34,722 nucleotides of DNA, from the NCBI GenBank assembly GCA_024222395.1, contig JAAEPE010000714.1, forward strand, positions 1 through 34,722. The letters are read 5' to 3'. Positions 7,331-15,453 of this stretch are shown here, piece by piece. The DNA comes from Myxococcales bacterium (GTDB taxonomy: Bacteria; Myxococcota_A; Polyangia; Haliangiales; Haliangiaceae). The notes beneath the pieces are model-generated. The model saw nothing but the letters and a program-made list of their open reading frames with translations. It was not told the origin of the DNA and did no database searches. The translations under genes were made by a program, and so were the position numbers. How positions within the stretch are numbered: the first letter of the stretch is position 1; the number at the start of each line of letters is the position of its first letter.

Positions 7331-8731
7331 TTGGACTACTGCTCGCAGATGAATGCCTCTATGGAAAACGCCGAATCGAACATCGCCCCGCTCGCGGGGG
7401 CCAACATGCCCGCCGACCGAGGGCTCACGGGCCTAGGTCTCCTCATGCAGCTGAGTGGGGCTGTCTTTCTCGCCTACGGTGCTCTGCTCACTATGCTGCC
7501 GATGTTAGCCCCCGCTGGGGGCGACGGCCGGATGCAATTGCTCATGGTCGCTATCCTCTCGGTGGTGCGTTCGGCCTTCCATCGCAGTGCTGGCAGAGCC
7601 CTGCTCTACGGCCACCCCAAAGGCCCCCTGCATCAGGTCAGAATCTATATCGGCGTTGCACTAGCTCAGAGCGTCGCCGTCTTCCTACTACTCGGTGACG
7701 CGATGCCGACGAAGACTGGGCTCTACTTGCTCACCGTTCTTGCAGCATGGCCGATTGCACTGGCGGTAGTACTCGCAGCACCCCGATTCCGGAACCTTGG
7801 AGCAGACCTCGATAGAGCCGAAGACATGGGCTTCGAATCAGCCGCCGTCCTGATGACAATCTTCGGAATACTCGGAGCGATGACCAGCGGCCTGGTGATC
7901 GTCACGATCTATCAGTCTCCATTCTTCCGCCTCAGCGATGTGCCCTCCTTCCTCTGGCTCGGCGTCATCGGCATGCTCTTCGTTCGCTCGATCTTTCACG
8001 CGAAAGCAGGGTTGGCAGGCTGCACGGGGGTTGGTGCCGAACATGCTAGTCACAGTGCGGCTCGCTATTTCAATTTCGGCATGACGTCCGCCATCATCGC
8101 CTCGGCCGTCCTCATGTTGCAGATGATCATGGAAATGGGCACCCTGCACCTCAGCATCTTTGCGAGCGTGGGTGTGCTTGGCTACTTGCTTCTCGTCTGG
8201 CCTCTAATTCTCCGCAACTTTTTCACTGACCGTAACTTCTCCATACTGCTCGACGAGCAAGAGATCACTAGACGCGCCCCCGACACCGGTCTCACGGCTC
8301 TAGGTTGGCTGCTTCTCGCCACTGGCAGCCTATCGCTGGCGACCAGTCTTGGCGCGGTGCTCTTCATCGATTCCAAGTTCATGGGTTTGGAGATGTTGAA
8401 GCTCTCCTCACTCTCCGCCCCTGGCATTCACTCTCCGTGGTGGAGCATCGGCCTCGCAGCCCTGCAACTCACAGCTGCCTTCGAGCTAATTCGCATGTCC
8501 CCCAGATACAAGCTCATCACGACAATCTACGGCGGAGTCTCGGTTGCAGTCACGCTCTACCTTTGGTGGCCGCTGCTCAAGCTGCTCTCCGAGCCGCAGT
8601 TTGGAGGCCCTATGGTGTCGATACAGATCTACGGAGCCCTGCTCATGAGTCTCGCGATGGCAATAAGCGCAGTGCTGCTCGTCAATCGCAATACGTCGCC
8701 CGACGCCAAGGCGCGAATTAACGAGTCGTAG
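7331..8731 (+). CDS. Polytopic membrane protein built of repeated units, unknown function
   Basis: 466 residues with about 11-12 hydrophobic segments and no recognised family. The sequence appears internally repeated: GLTGLGLLMQLSGAVFLAYG near residue 30 resembles GLTALGWLLLATGSLSLATS near 318, and VRSAFHRSAGRALL (about 77) resembles VRSIFHAKAGLAG (about 218). This suggests three related units of about 140 residues. The full reading opens with TTG 7331, preceded by GAGGTAGG; ATG 7349 and ATG 7361 are alternatives but lack a good ribosome-binding site. Its 3' end overlaps tsaE, on the other strand, by 14 bp. A transport or membrane-sensing role cannot be told from the sequence. Confidence 0.8.
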   Translation: MDYCSQMNASMENAESNIAPLAGANMPADRGLTGLGLLMQLSGAVFLAYGALLTMLPMLAPAGGDGRMQLLMVAILSVVRSAFHRSAGRALLYGHPKGPLHQVRIYIGVALAQSVAVFLLLGDAMPTKTGLYLLTVLAAWPIALAVVLAAPRFRNLGADLDRAEDMGFESAAVLMTIFGILGAMTSGLVIVTIYQSPFFRLSDVPSFLWLGVIGMLFVRSIFHAKAGLAGCTGVGAEHASHSAARYFNFGMTSAIIASAVLMLQMIMEMGTLHLSIFASVGVLGYLLLVWPLILRNFFTDRNFSILLDEQEITRRAPDTGLTALGWLLLATGSLSLATSLGAVLFIDSKFMGLEMLKLSSLSAPGIHSPWWSIGLAALQLTAAFELIRMSPRYKLITTIYGGVSVAVTLYLWWPLLKLLSEPQFGGPMVSIQIYGALLMSLAMAISAVLLVNRNTSPDAKARINES

Positions 8732-9203
8732 AGCCGAGGGCAGATGCCCACGCACTCGCTATCGCAGTGCTTCGGGGCCCGGTCCCGTTCGCGCTGAGTA
8801 TGCGGCTGCCCTCCCCGGCAATCCCGATGGTCACCATCAAGTGGTCCTCGGGCAAGACTGGGAACTTCTCACACCACTCCACAGACGAGACCCCAGAATT
8901 GTCTAGGATTTCCTCGAAGCCAATGTGCTCAAGCTCCGCCTCCGCTTCAATGCGATACAGATCCACGTGCACCATCGGCAGCCGGCCCCCGGCATATTCG
9001 TTGATAAGCGAGAACGTTGGGCTCGTTACGCGCACCGACTCCGGAACGCCCAGCCCTGCTGCCACTCCTTGGGTGAGCAGGGTCTTGCCTGCACCGAGGT
9101 CACCGATGAGGCCAATGACATCTCCAGCTCGCAGAATCGCGGCGAGGGAGCGCCCCGCTTCGAAGGTGGCCTCGGGGCCAAGGCATGCATGCTCCTTGAT
9201 CAT
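8718..9203 (-). CDS. tsaE: tRNA threonylcarbamoyladenosine biosynthesis ATPase TsaE
   Basis: Part of the TsaB-TsaD-TsaE machinery that makes t6A37 on ANN-decoding tRNAs in the cytoplasm. Over 161 residues it shows the Walker A motif GDLGAGKT at 34-41, SPTFSLINEY (switch region) and HVDLYRIEAEAELEHIGFEE, all hallmarks of the TsaE/YjeE family; EWCEKFP follows as usual. Length is normal. The gene is divergent from the YbjN-like gene (48 bp between the proposed starts) and converges with the membrane-protein gene. The other tsa genes are not in the window. Confidence 0.93.
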   Translation of the reverse strand: MIKEHACLGPEATFEAGRSLAAILRAGDVIGLIGDLGAGKTLLTQGVAAGLGVPESVRVTSPTFSLINEYAGGRLPMVHVDLYRIEAEAELEHIGFEEILDNSGVSSVEWCEKFPVLPEDHLMVTIGIAGEGSRILSANGTGPRSTAIASAWASALGSTTR

Positions 9204-9250
9204 GAGGCCGTTGCTACCACACTTTGCCAGCGGGGCTTGGCTCTGACATC

Positions 9251-9655
9251 ATGCCAGCCATGAGCAATGCAGGCGGTGAGAAACTCAAGAGCAACCTCAA
9301 AGCCTGCGGCCTGCTTGACGCGGCCGAAGAGATTAGTGACGGCATGTACCGTATGACCTGGGGATCCGCCACGGTCGTCTGTATTATTCGCGGTACAGCG
9401 GTGGTTGCCATCGCTCCAATGTTCGAAGCTCTACCAAAGAAGAACGTTGGCGATTTCTGTGAGCGCATCCTTCATCTCAACTCCGAGATGGGTGGCACGG
9501 CATCTTTTGCGATTCAATCGGACGGAACTGTCGTGCTGCAGAGCGGTCGCAGCGTAACGGGTCTCGATCCCAACGAACTCAAGCTACTACTCAATACGGT
9601 TGGCAAGTTTGCCGACGACTACGACGACATTCTCGATAAGGAATTCTATCAATGA
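9251..9655 (+). CDS. YbjN / type III chaperone-like small protein
   Basis: About 135 residues. The fold pattern (short helix, five-strand sheet, C-terminal helix FADDYDDILDKEFYQ) resembles YbjN or CesT/type III secretion chaperone-like proteins, but only weakly; treat it as conserved-hypothetical. Start choice: ATG 9251 or ATG 9260 (MSNAGG); a TTG at 9224 extends the frame but looks unlikely. None has a strong Shine-Dalgarno sequence. The stop overlaps the next start (ATGA at 9652-9655), so the two products are translationally coupled and probably act together. Confidence 0.6.
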   Translation: MPAMSNAGGEKLKSNLKACGLLDAAEEISDGMYRMTWGSATVVCIIRGTAVVAIAPMFEALPKKNVGDFCERILHLNSEMGGTASFAIQSDGTVVLQSGRSVTGLDPNELKLLLNTVGKFADDYDDILDKEFYQ

Positions 9656-10767
9656 GCTGGACCCCTTGCCCTGTATGCACTCAGAACAATCCTGCGAGCA
9701 GCATGCGCTGCTCCGCGTGTGGCGCCGACTTCGGCGACCCAGATGTGATGGCCATGATGAGCGAAGACGCGAGCAACATAGTCGCTCCCAAAGTCGCGCC
9801 AGGTAGCCTTGCTCACAGCAACTTCCTAGGCATCAGCGAAGACGGCCTCGTCGAGGGCTCGGCCCTTCGCAAACTCGCCATCATCGGTTCACTCTTCCTT
9901 ATTGGCGCATTCCTACTCCCTATCTCCATCGACTTCGGAGACAAGGTCATGGCATGGAAGGCACTCGAGGGTGCGCCTGCAATCGCGCTGCTCTTCCCGG
10001 TCCTAGCCGCAATCATGGGCATCGCCAGCGCCATAGTTCCACTGCAGAGCTGGCAGCGTGCGGCAACTCTGCTCGCGGCAGGTCTGGTCGGACTAACCAC
10101 TTTGCCTTTCCTCGGAAGCCTCTCTGGTAGCCCCGAAGCGCTACTCCCACTCATTTGGCTTGGCGTGGTGGTGAGCAGCTGGGGGCTTGTACTGCGGTGC
10201 TACGACTCCCAGAGCATGCTCGCGAGAAAGATCGCTATCGCCGGCGCGGTACTCGCTTTTGTAGGATTCTTCCTGCCGCTCTCCGCCCCCCAGAACGCGG
10301 TTCCACTGGAGATGCGCTTCTACTTCCGAGGCGCCCTTGAGAGTGGCAGCGCTTTCACCGTCTACAAGACGGTCTTCAACCGAGACCCAATGGTCTTTTT
10401 CAGCAGCATCTATCTCTTCTTGCCCATGTTTCTTCTACCTCTTGGGGCCGCGCTGGCGTGGGCTACGCCCTCGGGGGCCTGGGACAAAATGGGCATGGTG
10501 CTCCGTCCGGTTGCGTGGCTAACAGTGCTCTACGTTCCCATTGGATTCGCTCTCTTTGCGTTCAATCTCCTCGGCGAGAACAGCGGCAGGGTCATAATCG
10601 ACAACGCCTATTACTCTTGGAACGAGGTGACCAATGCAGCCCTTCTCGGTCGTCTGCGGCTCCTCTTACTCGGAAGTGTATTTGCCCTCTGGGCGAGCTT
10701 GCCTAGCATGGCACTACTTAGGGCGTTTGGAACACGCTTCGAAGAGACACCTGCGGAGAAGAAATAG
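9652..10767 (+). CDS. Zinc-ribbon polytopic membrane protein, unknown function
   Basis: 371 residues. The cytosolic N terminus has a zinc ribbon (C6-x2-C9 ... C20-x2-C23: CPVC and CSAC). After residue about 75 there are roughly eight hydrophobic segments, e.g. LAIIGSLFLIGAFLLPI, APAIALLFPVLAAIMGI and IAIAGAVLAFVGFFLPL, and a charged tail. No family is recognised. It starts inside the stop of the YbjN-like gene and ends 25 bp before convergent cheB. Coupling suggests a membrane protein with a soluble partner; transport, quality control or envelope stress are all possible. Confidence 0.75.
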   Translation: MSWTPCPVCTQNNPASSMRCSACGADFGDPDVMAMMSEDASNIVAPKVAPGSLAHSNFLGISEDGLVEGSALRKLAIIGSLFLIGAFLLPISIDFGDKVMAWKALEGAPAIALLFPVLAAIMGIASAIVPLQSWQRAATLLAAGLVGLTTLPFLGSLSGSPEALLPLIWLGVVVSSWGLVLRCYDSQSMLARKIAIAGAVLAFVGFFLPLSAPQNAVPLEMRFYFRGALESGSAFTVYKTVFNRDPMVFFSSIYLFLPMFLLPLGAALAWATPSGAWDKMGMVLRPVAWLTVLYVPIGFALFAFNLLGENSGRVIIDNAYYSWNEVTNAALLGRLRLLLLGSVFALWASLPSMALLRAFGTRFEETPAEKK

Positions 10768-10792
10768 GCTCAAACCAAGCGATGCCCTAGGG

Positions 10793-11824
10793 CTACCTGC
10801 GGCAGCTGTCTAGCACGTGCGCTGCCAGCTCATCGAGCGGCGCGACCGTGTCGACAGCCCCCGCACTAATCGCAGCCTTGGGCATGCCGAATACCACGCA
10901 GCTCTTCTCGTCCTGCGCGAACGTCCGGGCCCCTGCATCGTGCAACTCTTTCATGCCCATCGCCCCATCGCTCCCCATCCCGGTCAATATGGCAGCAGAG
11001 AACTTCTTAGCATCAGAGCGAACGCAGGAGCGAAATAGCATATTCACCGAAGGTCGGTGACCACTCACTTCCGGGCCGCTTGTGAGCCTAGTGACTAGCC
11101 CCCCAGGGGCGCCGACAAGTTCCATGTGGTGGCTCCCCGGGGCAATCAAGACGAGGCCTCGCTCGAGCTTCTGTCCCGATTTGGCCTCCATCACTCTCAC
11201 GGCACAAGCTTCATCTAGATGAGTCGCAAAGTGCCTGGTCTGCGGACTAGGCATGTGCTGAACGATCGCCACAGGCGGGCAATTCCCCGGGAGCTGTCTC
11301 AGAAATGTTATGAGAGCCTGCGTCCCACCCGTAGATGCGCCAATGGCGATCGTACGCCGCGTGTCGAAGCAAATCGCAGGGCTCGCGGACGGGGCCGCGA
11401 AAGCCTCAGCTGGCGGCGGCGCCCCCACGTTTGAGCGCGCGGCCGCATAGACTGCCCGGGTGAGTCGACGAGAGAACATCTCCTTGCTCACTCCCTTGCC
11501 ATCGGGTTTCGAAACAAAATCGACAGCCCCTGCATTGAGAGCCTCGAGAGTCAGCGCACTCGCCTGGTCCCTCGTTCCGGACACAAGCACAACAGGAAGA
11601 GGAACGTGCTTCATGAGCTTGCGCACAAATTCGATTCCACTCATGCGGGGCATATTGACGTCCATGACGAGGACAGTCGGCTTGCACTTCTTGATCATGG
11701 TCCACGCAGTAAATGCATCGTCCGCCCCTGCCGCGACCGTCACCCCTGGCATCGACTCGAGAAGCTCGTGGAGAAGAGCGCGGGCGGTGGCAGAATCGTC
11801 CACGTATGCGACACGAATACTCAT
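10793..11824 (-). CDS. cheB: Chemotaxis protein-glutamate methylesterase/glutamine deamidase CheB
   Basis: Removes methyl groups from chemoreceptors when phosphorylated by CheA, giving adaptation. Residues 1-120 form the receiver domain with acidic D9/D10, phospho-Asp55 (VMDVNMP), Ser/Thr in VLVSGT and Lys in VSKPDG. Residues about 155-340 form the methylesterase domain with a catalytic triad visible as Ser164 (GASTGG), His190 (VQHMPSP) and Asp286 (GMGSDGA). 343 residues is the normal length. Its start overlaps the cheRD stop by 4 bp (ATGA), so it is the last gene of the cheA-cheW-mcp-cheRD-cheB operon. Confidence 0.96.
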   Translation of the reverse strand: MSIRVAYVDDSATARALLHELLESMPGVTVAAGADDAFTAWTMIKKCKPTVLVMDVNMPRMSGIEFVRKLMKHVPLPVVLVSGTRDQASALTLEALNAGAVDFVSKPDGKGVSKEMFSRRLTRAVYAAARSNVGAPPPAEAFAAPSASPAICFDTRRTIAIGASTGGTQALITFLRQLPGNCPPVAIVQHMPSPQTRHFATHLDEACAVRVMEAKSGQKLERGLVLIAPGSHHMELVGAPGGLVTRLTSGPEVSGHRPSVNMLFRSCVRSDAKKFSAAILTGMGSDGAMGMKELHDAGARTFAQDEKSCVVFGMPKAAISAGAVDTVAPLDELAAHVLDSCRR

Positions 11825-13167
11825 GCCCCCCCCTCCTTCTCGGCTTCAGTAGCTCGAACGCGCACCGCCCCCGTCGCGCAAGTTAGGTGCGCTTCGATGG
11901 AGCTCCGTAATCCCAGCCGCTCGGCGACGACAGGAATTCCCTGCGCCCTTAGAAATGCACGAGTAAACTCTCTATTCAGGTCGGCGGGCCCGCCAGGCTC
12001 GCATAGAGCGCCACCAGCACCGAAGAGCTTGGCTTTTAGTCTAGCTCTCCTGGCACCGAGAGCCTGCAATTCACGGATCAGCTTCGGAATCGCCACGTCG
12101 CCGTATCGTGCGCTGGCGGCCCCACCAGCGGGGCCCTCCGGAAGTGCGAAGTGGCACATACCTCCGCACCCGGCCACATCATCGTATAGGCACACCGCCA
12201 CACACGATCCCAACACAGTAGATAGCGTCGTACAATCGGCTCGTGCCACGTAGTCCCCAACAATCAGCGTACGACTCGATGGAGAGAGTAGCGTCCGAGT
12301 GCCTCTAGGTTGGATACCAGAAGTCTCTGTGGCTTCGTGCGCCCGCTGATAGACGGTCGACTCCACCTGCGCCAGCTCAGCTGTGAGTACCTCGAGATTC
12401 TCGCTGTGCCCCATGATGAGACTACCTCCGGGAAGTAGATGCTTCGTGAGATTCTGTACGAGCCGTCTCTGTGTCGGAACATCGAAGTAGAAAAGCACGT
12501 TGCGACAGAAGACCACGTGAAATCTGCTACCAATAGGAAGCGACGCATCCGTCAAGTTCATGCGCGAAAACTGCACCATTGATCGAATCTCAGAGCGAAG
12601 TCGCCAATGTCCGTCGGCCTTGTCAACGCCGCGCAGGAAGCGCCGCCTACGCAGTTCGACAGGGAGACCATCCATATCGCTTGCCCGATAGGTCGCCTTC
12701 TTCGCGATCTCGAGAGTTTCGGTATCGATATCCGTTGCCAAGAGAGTGGCGCGAGCCTCATCCATATCCAGCGCGTCCGCCAATACCATCGCAGCCGAGT
12801 AGACCTCATGACCGCGAGACGCCGCAGCGCTCCAAACTCTGAGTGGCCCATGCTCGAGCCCGCGTCGAAATCTGGCTAGGTATCGAGGAGCAACAGTGGA
12901 GACCAAATAGTCGAAGTGGTGTGGTTCTCGAAAGAATGCCGTCTTGTTGGTTGTGAGTGCATTCAAGAAGTGAACACTCTCGGTGGAGCCATAGCCAGAG
13001 TTGTCGACATGCTCCAAGTAGTCACAGATCGAAGAGAAATCCTCCTGAATGGCTCGCTTGCTCAAGCGGCCGTGCAAGAGCGCGACTTTCCCTTCACCGA
13101 AATGAAGCCCGCCAAGCTGCTTCGCCATGCTGCAAGCCCGAGCGAAGTCTTGCCGGGTGAGCTTCAT
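11821..13167 (-). CDS. CheR methyltransferase - CheD deamidase fusion
   Basis: 448 residues joining two adaptation enzymes. CheR (1-275): NKTAFFREPHHF, the SAM loop region VWSAAASRGHEVYS, ATDIDTETLEIA, FCRNVLFYFD and GGSLIMGHSENL. It methylates receptor glutamates using SAM. CheD (301-440): LSTVLGSCVAVCLYD and GGMCHFALPE place catalytic Cys322 and His339 17 residues apart, as in T. maritima CheD (C27/H44); the Thr of that triad is Ser316 here. CheD deamidates receptor glutamines. Oddities: the SAM loop reads SRGHEVYS where family members usually have S-GEEPYS, and no frameshift separates the halves, so this is a true fusion. It sits between mcp (6 bp gap) and cheB (4 bp overlap). Confidence 0.93.
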   Translation of the reverse strand: MKLTRQDFARACSMAKQLGGLHFGEGKVALLHGRLSKRAIQEDFSSICDYLEHVDNSGYGSTESVHFLNALTTNKTAFFREPHHFDYLVSTVAPRYLARFRRGLEHGPLRVWSAAASRGHEVYSAAMVLADALDMDEARATLLATDIDTETLEIAKKATYRASDMDGLPVELRRRRFLRGVDKADGHWRLRSEIRSMVQFSRMNLTDASLPIGSRFHVVFCRNVLFYFDVPTQRRLVQNLTKHLLPGGSLIMGHSENLEVLTAELAQVESTVYQRAHEATETSGIQPRGTRTLLSPSSRTLIVGDYVARADCTTLSTVLGSCVAVCLYDDVAGCGGMCHFALPEGPAGGAASARYGDVAIPKLIRELQALGARRARLKAKLFGAGGALCEPGGPADLNREFTRAFLRAQGIPVVAERLGLRSSIEAHLTCATGAVRVRATEAEKEGGA

Positions 13168-13173
13168 CTTAGT

Positions 13174-14943
13174 CTAGAGGTCCTCGAAGGTATCTGCTCC
13201 GCCCTCAGGCTCCGGCTGTCCTCCGTCAAATCCCTGCTGTGCCGAAGTATCTCCATGCATGCTTTCTTCCATCGCAGCCATCGCGGAGTAATCAGCAAAC
13301 GGGGGCTCTGCTGGCACCAGAGCCGTATTGGGATTGCCGGGTGGCACGTCGATAGCTGGTGGCATAGGTGTCGCAACTCGCTCCGGCTGGTGCGTCTTTG
13401 CGTCTTGGTCTAGGACGAAGAGGGAGACAATCCCGCGAAGCTGCTCGGCCTGTGCTGCCATACCGTTCGAAGTGTGGTTTAGATTCGTCACCAAGGCTGT
13501 ATTGGCCTGAGTTACCCTATCGGTTTCAGTCACGGCCATGTTCACCTGGTCAATACCAGACGCCTGCTCGCTGCAAGCATTTGCCATGTCCGCAACCAGC
13601 TCTGCAACATTCGTAACCGCACCGACAATCTCGTCAAACGTCTCTCCACTCTTGTTCACCAAGAGCGTGCCGTTGTCGACCTTAGCGACCGTGTTCACAA
13701 TCAGATGCTTGATCTCTTTCGCAGCGGATGCGCTGCGGCGAGCAAGCGTTCTCACCTCGTGAGCAACAACAGCGAACCCGCGTCCCTGCTCACCCGCACG
13801 CGCCGCCTCGACTGCGGCATTCAGTGCCAGTAGATTTGTTTGGAATGCAATGTCGTCAATCGTAAGGATGATATCGGAGATTTGAGTCGAAGCATCGCTC
13901 ACCTCCTCCATCGCCCTCACTGCGTCGCGGACGGCCTTACCGCCAAGGTCGGCAGTGCTTCGACACTCGTGCGCAAGTTTGCTCGACCGAGTGGCATTCT
14001 CTGCCGTGCGTCTAACCGTCGCGGTAATTTCCTCGAGCGAGGCCGCAGTCTCCTCGAGATTGGATGCCTGAGTCTGTGCGCCATTGCTGATGCGATTGGT
14101 GCTCGTCCGAAGGAGCCCCGCAGAGCTAGCGACTGATACTGACACCTGCTGCACGTCTGACAAGGCTTCAGAGATATTCCCAATTGCACGATTTAGAGAA
14201 GTTGCCATGCGACCAATGTCGCCTTTGGAAGTGACAGCGACACGCCGAGTAAAGTCTCGATTTGCCACCGCGTCGAGCACTTCGGCAGACTCCCTGAGAG
14301 GGCCAATGATGCCTCGCGAGATCCACCAAGTGAGAACCATAGTGCAAATACCAATAAAGAGTGCGAGCCCGATGACTAGTTGGCGTTTCGAACCAATGGC
14401 ATCCGAAGCCTTCTTGCTCGATCCATCTGCATACTCGTACGCCAACGAGACGGTCTCGTTGATGCCAGCTCTATGGTCTTCGTAATGCCCGGCAATCGTG
14501 CCAAATGCGATATCGCGGGCGGCATCAGTATTTCCCGCCGTGACTGCCGGCAAGAATTCGTGTTGATAGGCATCGTAGAAGGCCTTTGCGGGCTCATACG
14601 AATGCTGCAAGAGCGCTGTTCTAAGCGGTCCAGGTGCGAGTTCTTCAACCCAAACCGTATGCCTCTCGTCGTACTCTCTGATTCGATCCTCCATGTTCGC
14701 CTGGTACTTGCGGAGTACCGCAGGGTCTGTTTCCCCAGCCATCCGCAACACCACTAGATACGATTCAACAATGTACTCAGGCGGCGGCAAGATATCCGCA
14801 ATCAGCTCATTTGCCTGAAACACGCTCGAATAGTAGGAATCTGAAGCATTGGGCTTGAGAGCGCCCGCGCCAATAGAGCTCACGATGATGAGCCCCGCAA
14901 AAAAGAGACCAATTAGCAAACCAAGTTTTGTCCGAATACTCAT
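13174..14943 (-). CDS. Methyl-accepting chemotaxis protein
   Basis: 589 residues from ATG 14943, which follows GAGGAGAA by 8 nt; the longer reading from 14988 has no such site. Domains: TM1 about 7-28, a periplasmic mostly helical sensor about 30-185, TM2 189-208, HAMP about 209-262, then the coiled-coil signalling domain. The hairpin tip that contacts CheA/CheW is seen in [20 protein letters not shown] followed by [21 protein letters not shown] Pro/Glu-rich tail of about 75 residues follows, without an NWETF-type CheR-docking end (it ends ADTFEDL). It lies in the che operon between cheW (1 bp gap) and cheRD, so it is probably the dedicated receptor. Ligand unknown. Confidence 0.95.
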   Translation of the reverse strand: MSIRTKLGLLIGLFFAGLIIVSSIGAGALKPNASDSYYSSVFQANELIADILPPPEYIVESYLVVLRMAGETDPAVLRKYQANMEDRIREYDERHTVWVEELAPGPLRTALLQHSYEPAKAFYDAYQHEFLPAVTAGNTDAARDIAFGTIAGHYEDHRAGINETVSLAYEYADGSSKKASDAIGSKRQLVIGLALFIGICTMVLTWWISRGIIGPLRESAEVLDAVANRDFTRRVAVTSKGDIGRMATSLNRAIGNISEALSDVQQVSVSVASSAGLLRTSTNRISNGAQTQASNLEETAASLEEITATVRRTAENATRSSKLAHECRSTADLGGKAVRDAVRAMEEVSDASTQISDIILTIDDIAFQTNLLALNAAVEAARAGEQGRGFAVVAHEVRTLARRSASAAKEIKHLIVNTVAKVDNGTLLVNKSGETFDEIVGAVTNVAELVADMANACSEQASGIDQVNMAVTETDRVTQANTALVTNLNHTSNGMAAQAEQLRGIVSLFVLDQDAKTHQPERVATPMPPAIDVPPGNPNTALVPAEPPFADYSAMAAMEESMHGDTSAQQGFDGGQPEPEGGADTFEDL

Positions 14944-14944
14944 A

Positions 14945-15448
14945 CTAGATTTCTCCTCGCTGAAATGCTGTCCCCTGCAATTCCTCAATGTTCAGGACAA
15001 TCACAATCTTCTCCCCTGCTCTAACCACGCTCTCCAGGCAGTCCAGGTCCGACGAACACAGATCCGGCATGTCTTCGACCTTGCCGTCATCCACATCCAC
15101 TACATCGGAGACCGCATCGACGAGGACCCCAAAGATCCGGTCGTGCAATGTCACGACGACAATGACGCTGTTGTTGCCATAGTTCCCCTCGGGCAACCCA
15201 AGCCTCCGGCGCAGGTCAATCACAGGAACGACGGCACCTCGCAGATTTATGATCCCACGAACGTACTTCTCCACATTCGGTACCGGAGTAACCTCTACGA
15301 ACCGACGCACTTCCTGTACTTGAAGAATCGGGAATCCGAATTCTTCTTGGCCGAGAAAGAACGTTAGAAGCTGATTCTCTAGGTTCGTATTGAACGAAAA
15401 ATCAACGAAGTCATCTTCCTCTGAATACGCCATTTCTTGCACAGTCAC
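14945..15448 (-). CDS. cheW: Chemotaxis coupling protein CheW
   Basis: About 162-167 residues. Links CheA to receptors. The CheW fold is clear: [70 protein letters not shown]. An acidic extension of about 25 residues ([10 protein letters not shown]) precedes it. Start uncertain: GTG 15448, GTG 15442 and ATG 15433 are all in frame; GAAGGGG lies best for GTG 15442. Five bases separate the GTG 15448 reading from the cheA stop. Confidence 0.95.
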   Translation of the reverse strand: MTVQEMAYSEEDDFVDFSFNTNLENQLLTFFLGQEEFGFPILQVQEVRRFVEVTPVPNVEKYVRGIINLRGAVVPVIDLRRRLGLPEGNYGNNSVIVVVTLHDRIFGVLVDAVSDVVDVDDGKVEDMPDLCSSDLDCLESVVRAGEKIVIVLNIEELQGTAFQRGEI

Positions 15449-15453
15449 CCCTT

